From assembly GCA_013396915.1 (NCBI GenBank), contig VWZL01002208.1, positions 310,001 through 374,000 of the forward strand: a stretch of 64,000 bases of DNA. The letters run 5' to 3'. How positions within the stretch are numbered: the stretch's first letter is position 1; every line of letters starts with the position of its first letter. The notes under the pieces were generated by a model. It had not been told where the DNA came from and searched no databases. It saw nothing but the letters and a program-made list of their open reading frames with translations. A program made the position numbers and the translations under genes. Source of the DNA: Stercorarius parasiticus. Lineage: Eukaryota; Chordata; Aves; Charadriiformes; Stercorariidae. Shown here piece after piece: positions 46,761 through 59,440 of the stretch.

Positions 46761-47486
46761 GACACCGGGGCTCTGCGTGGGCCAGGCTGGAGTGCCTCTC
46801 CATCCCTGCACGGAGGCAGCCTGTGAGCAGCTGGGCACCCTTGTCTCTCCCGTGAGCTCCCTCCTGTGCTCCCAGCAGGCTTTGCCTCTAGTGAGAGCTT
46901 CCATTAACTGGCTCGCTTGCCAGAAACCACATTTCCCTGGGTCAGGCACACAAAAAAATAACAGATAACACCAGAGAGAAAGCCCGAGAGCCAGAGGAAG
47001 GCAGGAGCAAGCGGTAAGTACATAGAGAGCTCGCTCGTGTTTGCAGGCTCTCCCTGCCGGAGCTGAGTGTGTGCTTGTAAATCCCGCATCAGAGGTGTAC
47101 AAATATTTGTGCTGCAGAAACACTTCTGTTGAAGTCCTGGAGCTCCCCTTCTCCATTCATTTGAGCCTTTTGGAGGCCTGTTTGCTTCTGGGTGGGTGGG
47201 AGCCCCGCAGACAGCGTGGCTCCGGCAGGCAAACCCCTCTGCACCTGAATGCTGCAGCTCCTGCCTTGTCCCATGGCTGTGACTGTCCCTGCTGGCAGCA
47301 TCCACAGCACTGACCAGCAGAGACAGGCAAAGAGGCAGTTGCTTTCCCTGCATTTCCCAGCAGCATCCGCAGAGCAGAGTGGGGCCAACGCAAGAGTGAA
47401 ATAAAAACACAGTGGTGCCAGTGTGGAGTAAATCAGAATAAGTCCAGGTGTTGTCTGCTGTGTGCAGCTTTGCTAAGCAGTGGTGC
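46761..47486. other. Unique sequence between two CR1 copies, no gene seen
   Basis: No exon or repeat is recognised. The minus-strand frame 46904-47488 (194 codons) has no family motif. Confidence 0.4.
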
Positions 47487-47727
47487 ATAGAATCATAGAA
47501 CGGTTTGGGTTGGAAGGGACCTTAAAGCCCATCCAGTGCCACCCCCTGCCCTGGGCAGGGACACCTCCCACCAGACCAGGTTGCTCCAAGCCCCGTCCAA
47601 CCTGGCCTTGAACACCTCTACGGATGGGGCAGCCACAGCTTCTCTGGGCAACCTGAGACAGGGGCTCACCACCCTCACAGCAAACAATTTCTTCCTCAGA
47701 TGTAGTCTAAACTTCCCCTCTGCTGGA
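47487..47727 (-). repeat. CR1 LINE, 3' end, minus strand
   Basis: The tail ATAGAATCATAGAACGGTTT and GGGTTGGAAGGGACCTTAAA are followed by the same CCCTGCCCTGGGCAGGGACA block as the 45145 copy. The minus-strand frame 47960-47493 (155 codons) ends with FRLHLRKKLFAVRVVSPC and NLVWWEVSLPRAGGGTGW, the CR1 ORF tail. Its first 75 or so codons come from unrelated flanking DNA. The tail frame is uninterrupted, so the copy is fairly young. Confidence 0.95.
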
Positions 47728-50700
47728 GTACTGCTGGAGCAAGATGACCTAAGGATAGAGCAGCTGAGCATGGGATGGCACTGGGGCAAGGAGTGGTCCA
47801 GCAAGACCAGAGCTGCCCTTTCCAGTCTGATATGCCGGACTGATGTTCCACCAGGGACTGGACCTGCTGAGGGAGTTCGCAGTTGCAAATTCAACCCTAA
47901 AAGGTTGCGATCTGCCCAAATTATAGCTGCCTGTGCAGCTCTCATCCTCTCCCCATCCATGAATATGTATGTGTAGTGACGTGGCTTTTAATAACGTAAG
48001 CACTTGCTCTTCGATCTCCTGGAGCTGTGCCAGCCTCAAGGCTGCCACGGGAGGCAGAGGCGGTGGCAGGGGCTCCGCGGAGCTACGCGTGCTTTGGCCC
48101 TTTTGACCCTTTGGCTGCCGACCGAGCAGTGCTGGGGGGGCTCCCGGTGATGCTGGTGGTGGGCTTCGCTGGATGTACAGCTCTCGCTGTGCTCATCAGA
48201 AGGTGTGATCACGCCTGCAGCGGCGAGGCCCGCCTGTGTAATTTTCAGCTCCTATCCCCTTCGTTAAATCAGACAAGGCGAGAAATGGTACAATGCAGTT
48301 GGGGGCTATTGTGAAAAACCTCTGCAAAGGATTTTCACAGTGTGATGGAAGCTAGAATATTCATCTGGGCTTCTTAGTTTTTATTTTTATTTATCTTTTT
48401 TTCCTGGAGACTGCTGTTGCTGATGTATTATTTATACAGCAGGAAATTAGACTCTGAGGACTCAAGTATTCTTCAAATAAGCTTCCTAATTCTGTCAATT
48501 AAGAATGCACAGGCTGCTGTGTCTCTGGTTTGGGAAGAGCCGCAGAGGAGTGAAAGCTGCCCCTGGTCATTGCTCTGATGTGCTGCATCGATGGCATGCT
48601 ACAGACATTTCAGCTGGAGGAAAAAGATCTCGGTCCCAGAATCAAATGCGTGAGATGCTAGGGGCATTGCATACAGCAGCTTTTGCTGATTTCAATGGGA
48701 CAAATAACTTTCCTGTGCTCTGGTGGGGGAATACTGAAGCCCTGAATGGATGGTCTCTCATTGTTCTGTTCTGTAACGGGATCTGGTACTTCTCATTGCT
48801 ATTAACAAATGGCTGCCAAAGCTGGGAGACCACTGTTAAGAGATAGGGGTCATTTACTCTCTAATTAATGCAGTAATTCTTCATGTGCTCCCAGTGTGGT
48901 TCTAGAGCAAATGAGTTGACAGGTAATTAATACATAAAACCCAGTCGGCATTTGTAAATGGGCTTCGAAGTCTATTCCTGCACCAGGGCATGGGGATCTG
49001 TTCCCGGCCATGGAGGAGGACTTGGACACAGGGCTGCGGGACAGGCTGTTCTTGCCTCCCACAGGAAAGGGAATGTCAGGGAGCAGGGGAGAGGAGGAAG
49101 CAGATCGTCCCTGAAATGCAGCTGGGCACAGGGCCGCATCATGAGCTGCCAGCACCAAGCTGGGAAACAGAGCGTTCCCTTCTACCTGCAAAATGCTCAG
49201 CCCTGATCTGTGACCGAAGATGTTCACTTCAGAGCCAGGAAAAAGCACTGGGGGGTTGAGGCGACACTTGCCAGCACATTTACAAATGCTTTGGTGCATT
49301 TTCTGCACAAGGATGTCAGGCGCAGGAAGAGCTAAATGCTTGTCCTCCCCTTAGTGTTGCTATGAGAAAGGTGAGGCCTCTCAGAGGACAACCCCTTTTT
49401 CCCCTCCTATCTCTTATGGGCTGGACAACGTCCTTTCTGTGGCCCACAAGCACTCTGTGCTCTCTGGCTGAGGGAAGGAGGTTTATGGCTGCAGCATGGG
49501 TTTTCTTTTTTTCCTTGCTACGAATTTAATGTCCACTGCAAATGCAGATCTCTCTGTCTGGAGGAGGAATAAACACCTGCACTGTCTGCTCTGCATAGAC
49601 GTGATAACTCATTCTGGAGGACAGGGACACATCACGGTGCAGCACTTGCACAAGTCCTGCTAATGGGGTCTGGGGACAGGACGGCCACCACGGGCGAACA
49701 CCTTCCCTTGACTCTGGGTCATCCCTCTTCTTGTGGGGTGCTCTTCAGCACAGCGTGCCGAGGGCCGGGCCAGGAAAGGGTTGATTCCCATGTGCCGCTG
49801 AGAGCATGGGTCTGTCCCCAGTGTAGACAAAGATGCCCCCACCACCCTCCAGCTCTTCTCAGTCCCCAAAGCCTTGCAGATGACACCACAGTGACTGACT
49901 TGCACACAGCCTGTGTGATGGGAGCTGTGGATGCCTAGTCACAGGGGAGGACAGCAATAATTTCTCTTCCTTTCTGTAACCCTTTATGGCCTTGGCACTG
50001 TATCCCCCTCGCACTCCTTTGTTGGCTAAGCAACTTTTCCCTCCCAGACTTTTGTAACACCATCCCTATGTTGAAAACTCTAGCTTATGGGAGCATGGGT
50101 TTAATTTTTAAAGTGGTTTATAGTCACGATGGCTGTGGAAAAAGATGAAATAACTCACCCATTGGCATTCACACAGCAGAACCACAAGTCAATGTGTCCA
50201 CAACACTGATTAGCTGGAAGAAGTGCTGTATGCTGGTTTAATGCTTGTGTATCGCGTGGACTTGTGCGTGGGGAGCTGGATATGGAAAGTGTTTTCCATG
50301 CAGTTGTGCAGCCAGAGCCCAAAAGAGGGTCATGTCCCTGTGCAAGCAGCTTTGCATGAGAAGCAGAGATGCTGGAGCGTGAGTGTGGCCCCTGGGCTAC
50401 TTTCATGGTTGCTGTAGGGTGGTAGAGCAGTGACGGTCCGGTCTCAGCTTCCCTGGGAGCATGGAGCATGACCACCATCGGGCAGAGTGGTGCAGAGCAG
50501 AACTGAGAATAGCTCTGATGATGAAGGTTCACCACCCTTCTAATTTATTTTTTTTGACCTTGTCAATGCCCAACCCCTCACCAGGTGATTTCCAGAATCT
50601 GGCTCTTAATCCCATGGGTCCCTGGCCCTTGCTTTCTCTTTTCCTGCCTGCCATTGGATGCGACACTCTTGGTCATCTCCATCCATGTCCACTGGCTGCC

Positions 50701-53700
50701 TCTCTCTGTCATCCTTCCGTGCCTGGTGTTGAGGTTATGGTGTCTTCAATTCAGTTTTGCCCTTGTGCTGGTTTCTAGCTCTGCTTCTCAGCAATGCACG
50801 TGGGCCAAGAGCAGTGTATCCTCCCTCTGTGCACAGGGTGGCCTGCCACTGACCCTCGGATACTGCGTGAAGCCAACAAACCGATAAATAGGGAGCAAAA
50901 CTCAGCTCTGAATCACGAAGGCTTCAACTCTTGTATTGAGAAAAGCTGCCAGCAGGCACTTACTAGCAGGCTATTTCTGCTTTGAAGAAGCTCGTGAAAT
51001 AGAAACCACATGTGGCATTAGACTTCTCCCTGTCCTTCATGCTTATGGGGGAATAAATGCTTTTCTTTTCAGCTCTAGTGAATGCAGGGCTGAGCCTCTC
51101 CATCTGAAAACACTGGGTTTGCTATGGAAACCAGTCTCTGTTATGACAGCTCTCCAGTCCTTATCCAGGGAGGAATCAGAGACAAAGCTCCTGGGTTGGA
51201 AACAATGAACTCGAGAGAGGCCCTGATCCTCTTCTGCACCTCGCTGGGGTAAGCATTGAGTAACTCCCTGCTTGGCTGGCCTTGCTCTCCGTTTGGGAGG
51301 GCAGTAATGGAGAGGGGCACTCAACGCAGGGAGGGAAGCGCAGCAGAAAGCTCCCCATTCTACTTAGTTCTAAACTGGTCCTTTTCTTCCTTGCTATTCC
51401 TATCCTGTGTTATTCTTCTTTTTCAGTCCTTCCAGATAGGAATTTGTAGCGTTTTAAAGAGGCATCACACTTACAAAACATGGATATACATGGTTAAAAG
51501 TTTGCACTCTGTTGGATTTGTCCTGCTTTTCTACTTCTTGCCAGGAGACCGAGCTTTGCAGGGTCCTGCCAGCCGACTCCTGGGGATGACTGTGCTCCGC
51601 AGTGGGCTGTGGGTGAGAATGAAGAGCAGGACAGTCCTGGAGGGCACTTGCCTCTCATTCTCAGACATCTCTGTCACTGGCAGGATGCTCAGCAGAGATG
51701 CTGTGCAGTGATCAGGAATGGAGGAAGCCATCAGGGATTTGCCTACACACATTACTGAGCCCCTGCCTCTGCTTCCAAGGCCGAGCAGCTACTGGCAGAG
51801 ACATGGGAGACATGGGACAGGAGGGTCAGTAAAGCAGCAAGGCATCTAGGGGGACAAAACCTACTATGCTCAGGGTCCACACAAGTTCTCACTGGAGGCC
51901 CTTGCAGGAGGTGACACTTCAAAAAAAGACGGATCAGACCAATATGGATATGTAGGTCTGATCTGGATGTCCAGTGACATTTATTTGACCAAACCTGAAT
52001 GACTACATCTAAGCAAGTCATCTTTGCACTCTTTACAGTCCATGGAGTCCCGTGCATGATAATTCTCTTTCTAAACACCTGCACTTGCTCAGCTGAATTG
52101 TGTTCCAGTGTGTAGCCCAGACTGATTGGATCCCCTCCCCGAAATTAGAATGGTGAAATATAACTGCAAACATAAGCTAATCTCTGGGATCTGTGGTATA
52201 CACCAAAGCTTGGATCAGAGCTGTCCCTTAAAGAGGGGGGCAAACAGGATCTTGTAAGATTTATGGCTGCCATGGATCATCTCCAAGACCTTTTTAGGGG
52301 GTCTCTAGCCCTCACATTCTCCACAGTAACCCTCCAGCCAGCCCCCAGCATTGCTGCTGCAGGCAGAAGAGCCTCTGCTGCTTCTGCAGCTGACACCAGG
52401 TCTGTAAATCACTGCACCCCCTCCTGCCTGCCTGGCCTCCCCAGGAGTACTTAAATCAACTCTAAATGAGCTCTTTTAAGGAAATGTAGGCAATCAGTGT
52501 TGAATTATTGCAAGGCACAAGGGCTTTCTTAAAAGCGACGAGCACTTATTGGTCATCTGGACTCCAGAAGGCACAGCCCTTTAAATCAAAACCCGCAGGT
52601 CGGACTAAGCATCGCCGCTGCCGTGCTTCCCTGGGCAGAGTCTGCGCTGGCAGGTTGTCAGCATCTTCCTCCCTCCCCACTGTCTTTCCAAACCATCCTC
52701 TCCAGTACCATCCCTGGGCGTTCTGCTCCCTCTTTTCACACTCACTTTTTGCTAACTTGTTTTTCGGTCTGAGGACAGCGTGTACTCAGGCTTTGCCTGG
52801 TTTTGAGACCTTCTTTAGCTCTTTCTGCACTGCTCTGCTTGGAGCCACAAGGGAAGCCAGCTAAAATCAGAAAATCCTGGAAAATGACACCCTGTTGCTC
52901 AGGAAAGGGGTGTGAGTTTCTTCAGGGGGGTGCTGTGATTTGTGAGCCTGTCACTGAGCCTTTCCTGATATACTGTGCTTACAAACAGCAGCGAGAAACT
53001 TCAGCTTTGTATAGGGAAGGAAATTCTCAGAAAACACACAGTTTGGGACACTTCATTCACCTCCTTCTTTCGGAGGTTTGGGGAGGTAGATGAGTTAGCA
53101 TTTTCATCTTCTTTGCCAGAAAAAAAAAGAAGAAAATTAGCACTCGAAAGAAAGCTGTGATGAACTCCTGAATCCAGGAGCTGGGATGTCAAAAATTTTT
53201 GCTAGATATCTTAAGATCAGTGATAAAATCCCGTAAGTTAACAAGACCTGCAGCACACAGGTTCCCACACACCTCCCTGCGGCTGGCGGCTGGGCTGAGT
53301 CTCAGGTGGGACTCCTGCCCCTTCCACCTGCCTTTCCCAGCCCTACAAGTGAGGGGGGCAATGGGATCGGAGCAGCCTGCATTTAACGTGAAGACAGGAC
53401 ACTCATCACCAGACCGATCTGCTAATTTCCATGTTGTGCAGTGGCAGTGAATGACAGCTCTATAATCTCACTCCAGGAAGTCATCGTGTGGGTCATATCC
53501 TGTCAGGGAAACCACAGGTAATGTTTTGACTTCCTTCTTTGAATTTCCCTAGTTTAAAAGCGTTTTGAGAGTTCCCTTTTGTTTTTTGTCTATAATGTTA
53601 GTGTCAAGGGAGTCACAATAAAATGTCATCCCTCCCCGAAAATATTTTTCCTGCGAGTGAGAGCTGTTTTTGGTTTCTGAGTGAGGCTGGGGCAGTTTTG

Positions 53701-54700
53701 GGTGCAGGAAGTGGGGNAGGATGGAATGGCAGCTGTTTCAAAAATGATGCCTTATGAGAAAAGGATGGCAAGCCCTCGGTGACCTCCCTCTCTCCGGGGC
53801 CTGACATCATTTTAATCAAGCATTTATTAATTATTTCTCAACACAACGCCTGCCATAATTGATGCCCAACTTTGGAGATACTTCTCCGGCACTGGTCACT
53901 CTCTCACCACCAACTCCCTCGCCTGCAGTGGGCTGAGTCATACGACCCTGCTGTGTAATAGGGCAGAGCAGTTATCCCCGCTGTTTAGGGGATATGGCAT
54001 CTACGTGCTGCAATCTTAGAGCTTTTTAGGTACTTGGTGGACATGAAAAGTCCTGAAGTTAGTGAATCTCGTAACTTTCCTCGGTCTTGGGTGAAGGAAG
54101 GTGTGTTCTCATGGCACAGTGACGGGCAGGGATGCGTCACGCAGGCTGCCGTTGGGTATTCCAGGGGTTCTTGTGCAGGACGCTCCTCTCCCCAACAGCT
54201 CTGGCTGCAAGTGCAGACATCAACAAGCTTCATCACCTCTGTTAATGGCACCCACCTGCGCTTTGGGGTCGGGATACCTCTGAAAAGTCAGGACAGCGAG
54301 GAATGAACTCCAAATTATTCATAGTGGCTTGAAGAGGGAAGCCTGACTACGCTTCTGCCATTAGGCATGAAAGAGAGATTTAGGAGCCAAGACTGAGTCA
54401 GAAAGCCCCTTGGTCCGTGCGCCTGGCTTCCTGGCTTTCAACGGCCACCCCCAAGTTATGTACTGTTGTTGAGGGGGTGTGTGAGTGTGTGTGTGCACGC
54501 TCTACAGTTTCTGCTTCTAAGCCCAGATGCAGCCAGCAGTGCAAGGACTCTGAGGGAGCAAGCAGAAGACAGCATGGGCTTACTGCCTGAGGACACAGCA
54601 GGGGAGGGAGCTCTGTTTCCTCATCCCTCCTCAGTGGAGCATTTCTGGTATTTAATTCCCAGGTGTGTCACGTCAAATACAAAAGCAGTCCTCTGAGCAG
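47728..54700. other. Unique sequence, no gene seen
   Basis: No exon is recognised in about 7 kb. AT-rich patches lie at 48340-48510 (TGATGTATTATTTATACAGC) and at 53560-53870, which includes TTAATCAAGCATTTATTAATTA near 53812. A 9-bp inverted repeat (GATCAGACC/GGTCTGATC) spans 51932-51963. An N is present at 53717. A short GT run lies near 54477-54500. Confidence 0.4.
53560..53870. other. AT-rich patch, candidate conserved non-coding element
   Basis: CATCATTTTAATCAAGCATT and TATTAATTATTTCTCAACAC (53805-53844) hold clustered ATTA cores in an AT-rich island between GC-rich flanks. There is no repeat match. The undetermined base at 53717 lies in the more GC-rich middle. Confidence 0.25.
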
Positions 54701-57700
54701 GGACTGAAATAGACCTTCTCCCTTCTGCTCTCTGTCCTGGTCTCAGGTTCATCTCCTGCCTCATTCTTTGCAAGCTTTTGTTGTATTTGTCATGGCAGAC
54801 CCGTACTCAACACATTTTATTTTTCAGTCCTTCCTGCTAAGGTTTCTGGTCCAGCCCTTCAGTGTGCTTATTGGTTCCTCTTGAATCCACTTGGATGTGG
54901 TTATGATCTTGAGAGTTCAGAGGCCTGAAGATGCCCTCCCTTTCTCTGGAGTCTCCCACCAACCACTGAGATGCTGCTTAGTGATGCACAAATACAGCTT
55001 TAAGCTTGTGAATTTGGCAGTGAGGTGCAGGTAGACACGTTCAAGTTACAGAGAGCACCAGGTGTGTGGAGGAGCCTCTCCTTGTGCTGTGACATTCCTA
55101 CATCATCATTACAAATTGATGCCACTCGTGTCTTTTGCTAGAAACTGATGATTTTTAACCTGCACGTGACAGCTCTGCTCCCGGGATGTATGTGCCTTGG
55201 ACCCCCCCTGAGTAGCTGCTGAGGAATGGCTCTTCTCTCTGGGCAGATGCTTGGGGCCACAGCTTTGCTCAGGGATCTTGCCAGTTTTCAGACCATGGCC
55301 AGTCTAGACAGTCTGTGTGAAAAGCATCATCTTGTGTCACTGAAATGAGAGCTTCAGATGATCATCTTAAGAGAAATGTTCCGGGTTATTAAAAGATCAC
55401 AATTTATACACAAGGGCTTTGCTTTCGACCCTTTTAAATAGTCTTTCCATTTTCCTAGGATCTCTCTCATGTTCTGTCCACTAACTCACAGGTATTAAAG
55501 GTGTCTAAAAACACATAGAATTCCTTATATGCAAAAATACCTCAATTCACTTCTCCATTTTTGCTTTGGTAGGCAGTCCATCAACATCCGCCTTTGCTTG
55601 GAACGTGTTGTGTTTGGCAACTCTAACTCAAGTGCTTCCAGAGTCCAGTCTGCCATACCAGTGCTATGAATATGACTGGGATGGCACTGGACTTGGTTGT
55701 TTCCCATCAGCCTGGATTTCTGGAGCTGATGTAAACTCCTCCTGTGGTCTAAAGTTGTTTTCTCTTTCTAATGTCAGAGTCACTGGAGAGGCCAAGCTCT
55801 AAAATGTCAGACTATTTGTACTTTTGGCGATAACAGGTCAGTGACTTCATCTGAAGTTCAGCCCAGACCATTTCTCTTAAAGGCTGGTCCTTCTCGATGT
55901 CACGTTGGTGTGTTCATTAGTTCAAATTTCATGCAAATATGGTTTGAAATGTTCTTAATGATCTTAGGCAAAGCTATGATACCTTTCCTCGGCTTTGCAT
56001 GTTATTTCAGATAGTCCACAGGGGCAGGGTGATTGATGGTAAATTTACACTGAGGTCCAGCTGGCAAGAAGGGTGAAGCAAATGCAGAAGAGCCGGAGGT
56101 GATGATGTGCCCCTTTAGAGGACATGTCACTGGTGTGGAAGGCCAGGTGGGACCTTCTGCTCCATGAAAGCCAATTCCGTATGTTCTTTGAAGTACCACG
56201 CATTGTCAGTATCTTCCATATCCACCAACACAGAGCTAAATTGAAGCCTTTTGGTCTATCCCTATTATCCTGAGGGCTTCTTCTCTCGGATTAGGTAGTT
56301 TATTACTAGCTCATAAGTTAAAAATGCTGATTTCATGCCTCTTGTATTTCATTTGTCTCCTCTGCTGAATTGCCTGTGTCTGGATGTGATCTGATCAGTG
56401 GTTACACAATCTGTATTCAAATGAGTGGTCTGTAGCTGACAACCATTTATTTATGTATATGTTTATTTTTTTAAATCAGTACCCTACCTCACCCATTTAT
56501 TAATTTCTGCAAGGCCATGCAAGTCTCAGATGCACCAAAGCTCACAAGCATCTTAGCAGAAACCTTACCTGTCATTTGTTGCAAGTACTTTTCAATTCTC
56601 TCTTTCTCTTTCACATTTAGAGTTTCCTCTCAGTCTCTTGTAAATGTCTTTCAGCCATGGGCTTCCCTCCTATTGTGTTTTTCAGGAATGGCTGAACTCC
56701 CCTCCAGGAGCGAGGGCCCCCGTGGTTCTGGAAGCTGTGGGTCTGCTCCTCCCGACATGCAGAAATTATTTTGCTAGCATTAGAGAAATTGCTTTGGTTT
56801 TGTTCATTAATGCCACTATCAAGTCTTAACATACTTTTTCTCAGAGATTGCCTTGTCTCTGTTCTTCAGTAGCTGTTTTAAGTAGTCAGACTTCCACATT
56901 CGCCTTGAATATCTTCTCATTCTTTTTTGAAGTTACTCCCTTTAGAAATGGTTTTAAGTACACTTAGTCTCCCTCTTTCTCAAAGAGTTTTCTCTCACAT
57001 TTGCTTCCCCTCCGGAGAGAAATTTCTCGTGTATCACAGGACCTGACTTTCATTGCTGTTATTTCACAGACCACTCGGGCTGCAGCCGGTTTAAGTTGGC
57101 AGATTTTGGTGAAGTTCTGACTCATATGTGGAACAAAGCTGGGGGACACACACTTTTATGACCATCTGTGATGGCCTGGGAGCATTCATATGTCTAAAAG
57201 GTGATATTTTGATGTCCCTTTTTCTCCAAACATTTTCTCTTGCAAAATTTTGTCGAGCGCCAAATGTCCTTCCCCCTTTACTTGCGTAAGGATGACAAAA
57301 AGGAGGCCAAAAACCATTGACCTGTGGTGCTGTGCTGGTCTGAGTGATGGTTTTACATCCAGATGCTCTGTTCCAATCTAATGCAGAAATTGAACTGGGA
57401 CTATTTTGTCCAAAACTTTCTGGGTTTATTTTTTTCCAGCTCTTTGCAAACAACCTGCCTAGAGTTGACTTTGGTGTGTTTGGTTCACTGGCTCTCTGTG
57501 GCTCTGTCTTCATGTGGGTACCAACCTGACTACACAGGATAGCCTGCCATTGCACAGCTCATTTCTGAGCTTCAAATTTAAATAGAGAGGATGGACAACA
57601 CATTTTCCCCTGCAGTCTTTCCATATCTCCTTGTTGATGAGCCTTGCTCTAGTGCCTGGTAGGGCAGTTGCTCCTCCTTCAGCTCAGTTAATTTACTGTG

Positions 57701-58139
57701 CTACACTGCTTCTTCCTGTATTTTTCCAGGATTCTGCAGCCCTTAGGGCACGCAATTAAGACATTTCAACCTGTGCCCAGAGCTGGTTCTCCAAGTTCAC
57801 CTGTGGATAATGCTCTTTCTCTCGCCACTTCCATAAGTTTCTTGGTGTTTTGGTTAAGCAAGCACATCAGAACCTAAGAGCTGTTGTAACGGCGATCAAT
57901 AATAACAATTGTATTCTTTCTGATAGTCTCTAGGAGCCCCAGGCAAGAACTAACATTTGGCAATGCAAGCACAGAGCAAAAATTCACTCCCAAGTAAACC
58001 ACCTTCCCTTCACTCATTATCAGCCATTTTCTTGCATCTCTCTGGCAGCTCCTCAGATATGGGTCTTTTATCTATAGCCTTTCCTCTTCACACTGATTAG
58101 TTGGAAGGCTGATCATTTTCCCCAGAACTAGCTGCATTT
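54701..58139. other. AT-rich, CpG-poor block, no gene seen
   Basis: Composition shifts here to AT-rich and stays so for several kilobases. Parts of 56230-57000 have the texture of a long, decayed LINE, but I cannot align it segment by segment. A phrase near 57960-57985 (GCAATGCAAGCACAGAGCAA) resembles an old amniote-wide repeat that usually contains TGTACAAACACAGAGCAAAA. The minus-strand frame 57091-57555 is open for 154 codons without a known domain. Confidence 0.35.
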
Positions 58140-58440
58140 TTCTAGCCTATATCAATCTGCCATTTTTTTTCCACAACCCTCCCTGTCATTTATCTATCCC
58201 CACTAATGCTGAAAGCTTCTCCAGCTCAGTAGGGGCAAATTTAATTAACCTGCTATTTTCTCCCATTCTCATCTAGATCATTAATGAGAGTGCCTAATGA
58301 GTCTGGGTCTAATCGTGGTCCCAATGGCCTATCACAGCACATGTCCTTCTCCTGATATATCAGCCAGTTAGCATTAAGCTCCAGTTGGGATCTTTCAGCC
58401 AGTAGTAGTCACTCCTCCAATCCAGTACGAATCGCTGTTT
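58140..58440 (-). repeat. Ancient CR1/L3-like LINE relic, minus strand
   Basis: GCAAATTTAATTAACCTGCT (58235-58254) followed by CATCTAGATCATTAATGAGA (58270-58289) is a pair of segments characteristic of old amniote CR1-type elements read in reverse. There they usually read GCAAACTTAATTAACC and CATCTAGATCATTAATGAA. Then come GGTCTAATCGTGGTCCCAAT and a diverged CAGCCAGTTAGCATTAAGCT, in the expected order. Heavily decayed; the ends are uncertain. Confidence 0.55.
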
Positions 58441-59189
58441 CATGTCATGTGCCGGGAGTGAGTTGGTTGATGCTGTAGTGTGTATCGTCCATCTGCCTGC
58501 CTTGCCCAGACAACTGGAGATGAAGGTGCAGGTCTCTGCCTCAAGTCAGACACTGGGGGCATATGACAACCCAGTCTGTCACCACATTGGGCTTATGGGT
58601 GAAATGGTTCTACACCAATGGGCACCCCTGCAAGCCTCTCCATACTCCATTCGTTGGCCAAGCAAACCCTTGCATGCTGAGATCCACCAATACCCAGAGA
58701 TGGAAGCACCCTCACGCTGGTAGGTGGCAAAAAAATTTATGTGCCATCATCTTGGCAGACATCTGAGATGAGTTTGAAGACTGCTGTGGCAGTTACATTT
58801 TAGGTGCTGACAGCTGCTGGGGAGGTTTGCCTCTGCCAGAGCTACCCTTGTCCCAGCGACTGGCCACCGTTGCTGTTTCACTCACCTCACTGCTCCCCAG
58901 CCAGCTAGAGATGAGGCGATGCTGCACTCTGGGAATCGGCCAGAGTCCCAGGGGGGATGAACAGGAGGACATTGAGCTTATTTGATTTCAATTCAGGCGG
59001 TGGCTTTGAACAAACCCAGCCATCAGACACCCCCACCCCCTACTCCGTCACAGGAAACCCCAGAGGGACCTTTCAAATCTAGGATTAGCCCGTTCCCTGA
59101 TAATAGCCGCTGGGCACCAGCAACTAACACGAGGGCTAAGAGGCATGCGTCACCTTCAGCAGGATTTAAACACGTAAGAGGAGAGGAGA
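58441..59189. other. Unique sequence, no gene seen
   Basis: No exon or repeat is recognised. A 93-codon frame at 58442-58723 has no domain. Confidence 0.4.
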
Positions 59190-59440
59190 AGGAAATAGCT
59201 GCTGGATTTTAACATTAGCAAATGTCAACCCATGCATTTGGGAATGGAAAAAATGTAAGGTGACTTCTAGACTGCTGGGAAAAGAGCTGGAATATTTTGA
59301 TAATAAAGGGGATTTAGGAATTCAGAAAAAATTATCTTAAGGATGAGGGACACATGGTGTCTTTGGCAAAGGATGCTATCACCTGGGAAGAATAAAGATC
59401 CAGAAAATATCAATGCAAGACCTATGTGAAGCCACCAGCT
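59190..59440 (+). repeat. Ancient CR1/L2-like LINE relic, plus strand
   Basis: TTAACATTAGCAAATGTCAA and CATGCATTTGGGAATGGAAA (59208-59249) followed by TGACTTCTAGACTGCTGGGA match, in order, the reverse-transcriptase segment that normally encodes F N ... K C ... M H (L/V) G in CR1/L2-clade LINEs. GGGGATTTAGGAATTCAGAA then stands where the 'kDLGI' codons are expected. Later the match decays. There is no surviving frame. Confidence 0.5.

Noticed and set aside
57091..57555. 154-codon minus-strand frame in AT-rich DNA
   Set aside because: Length is notable for the composition, but no motif is recognised and the surroundings look like decayed repeat sequence.
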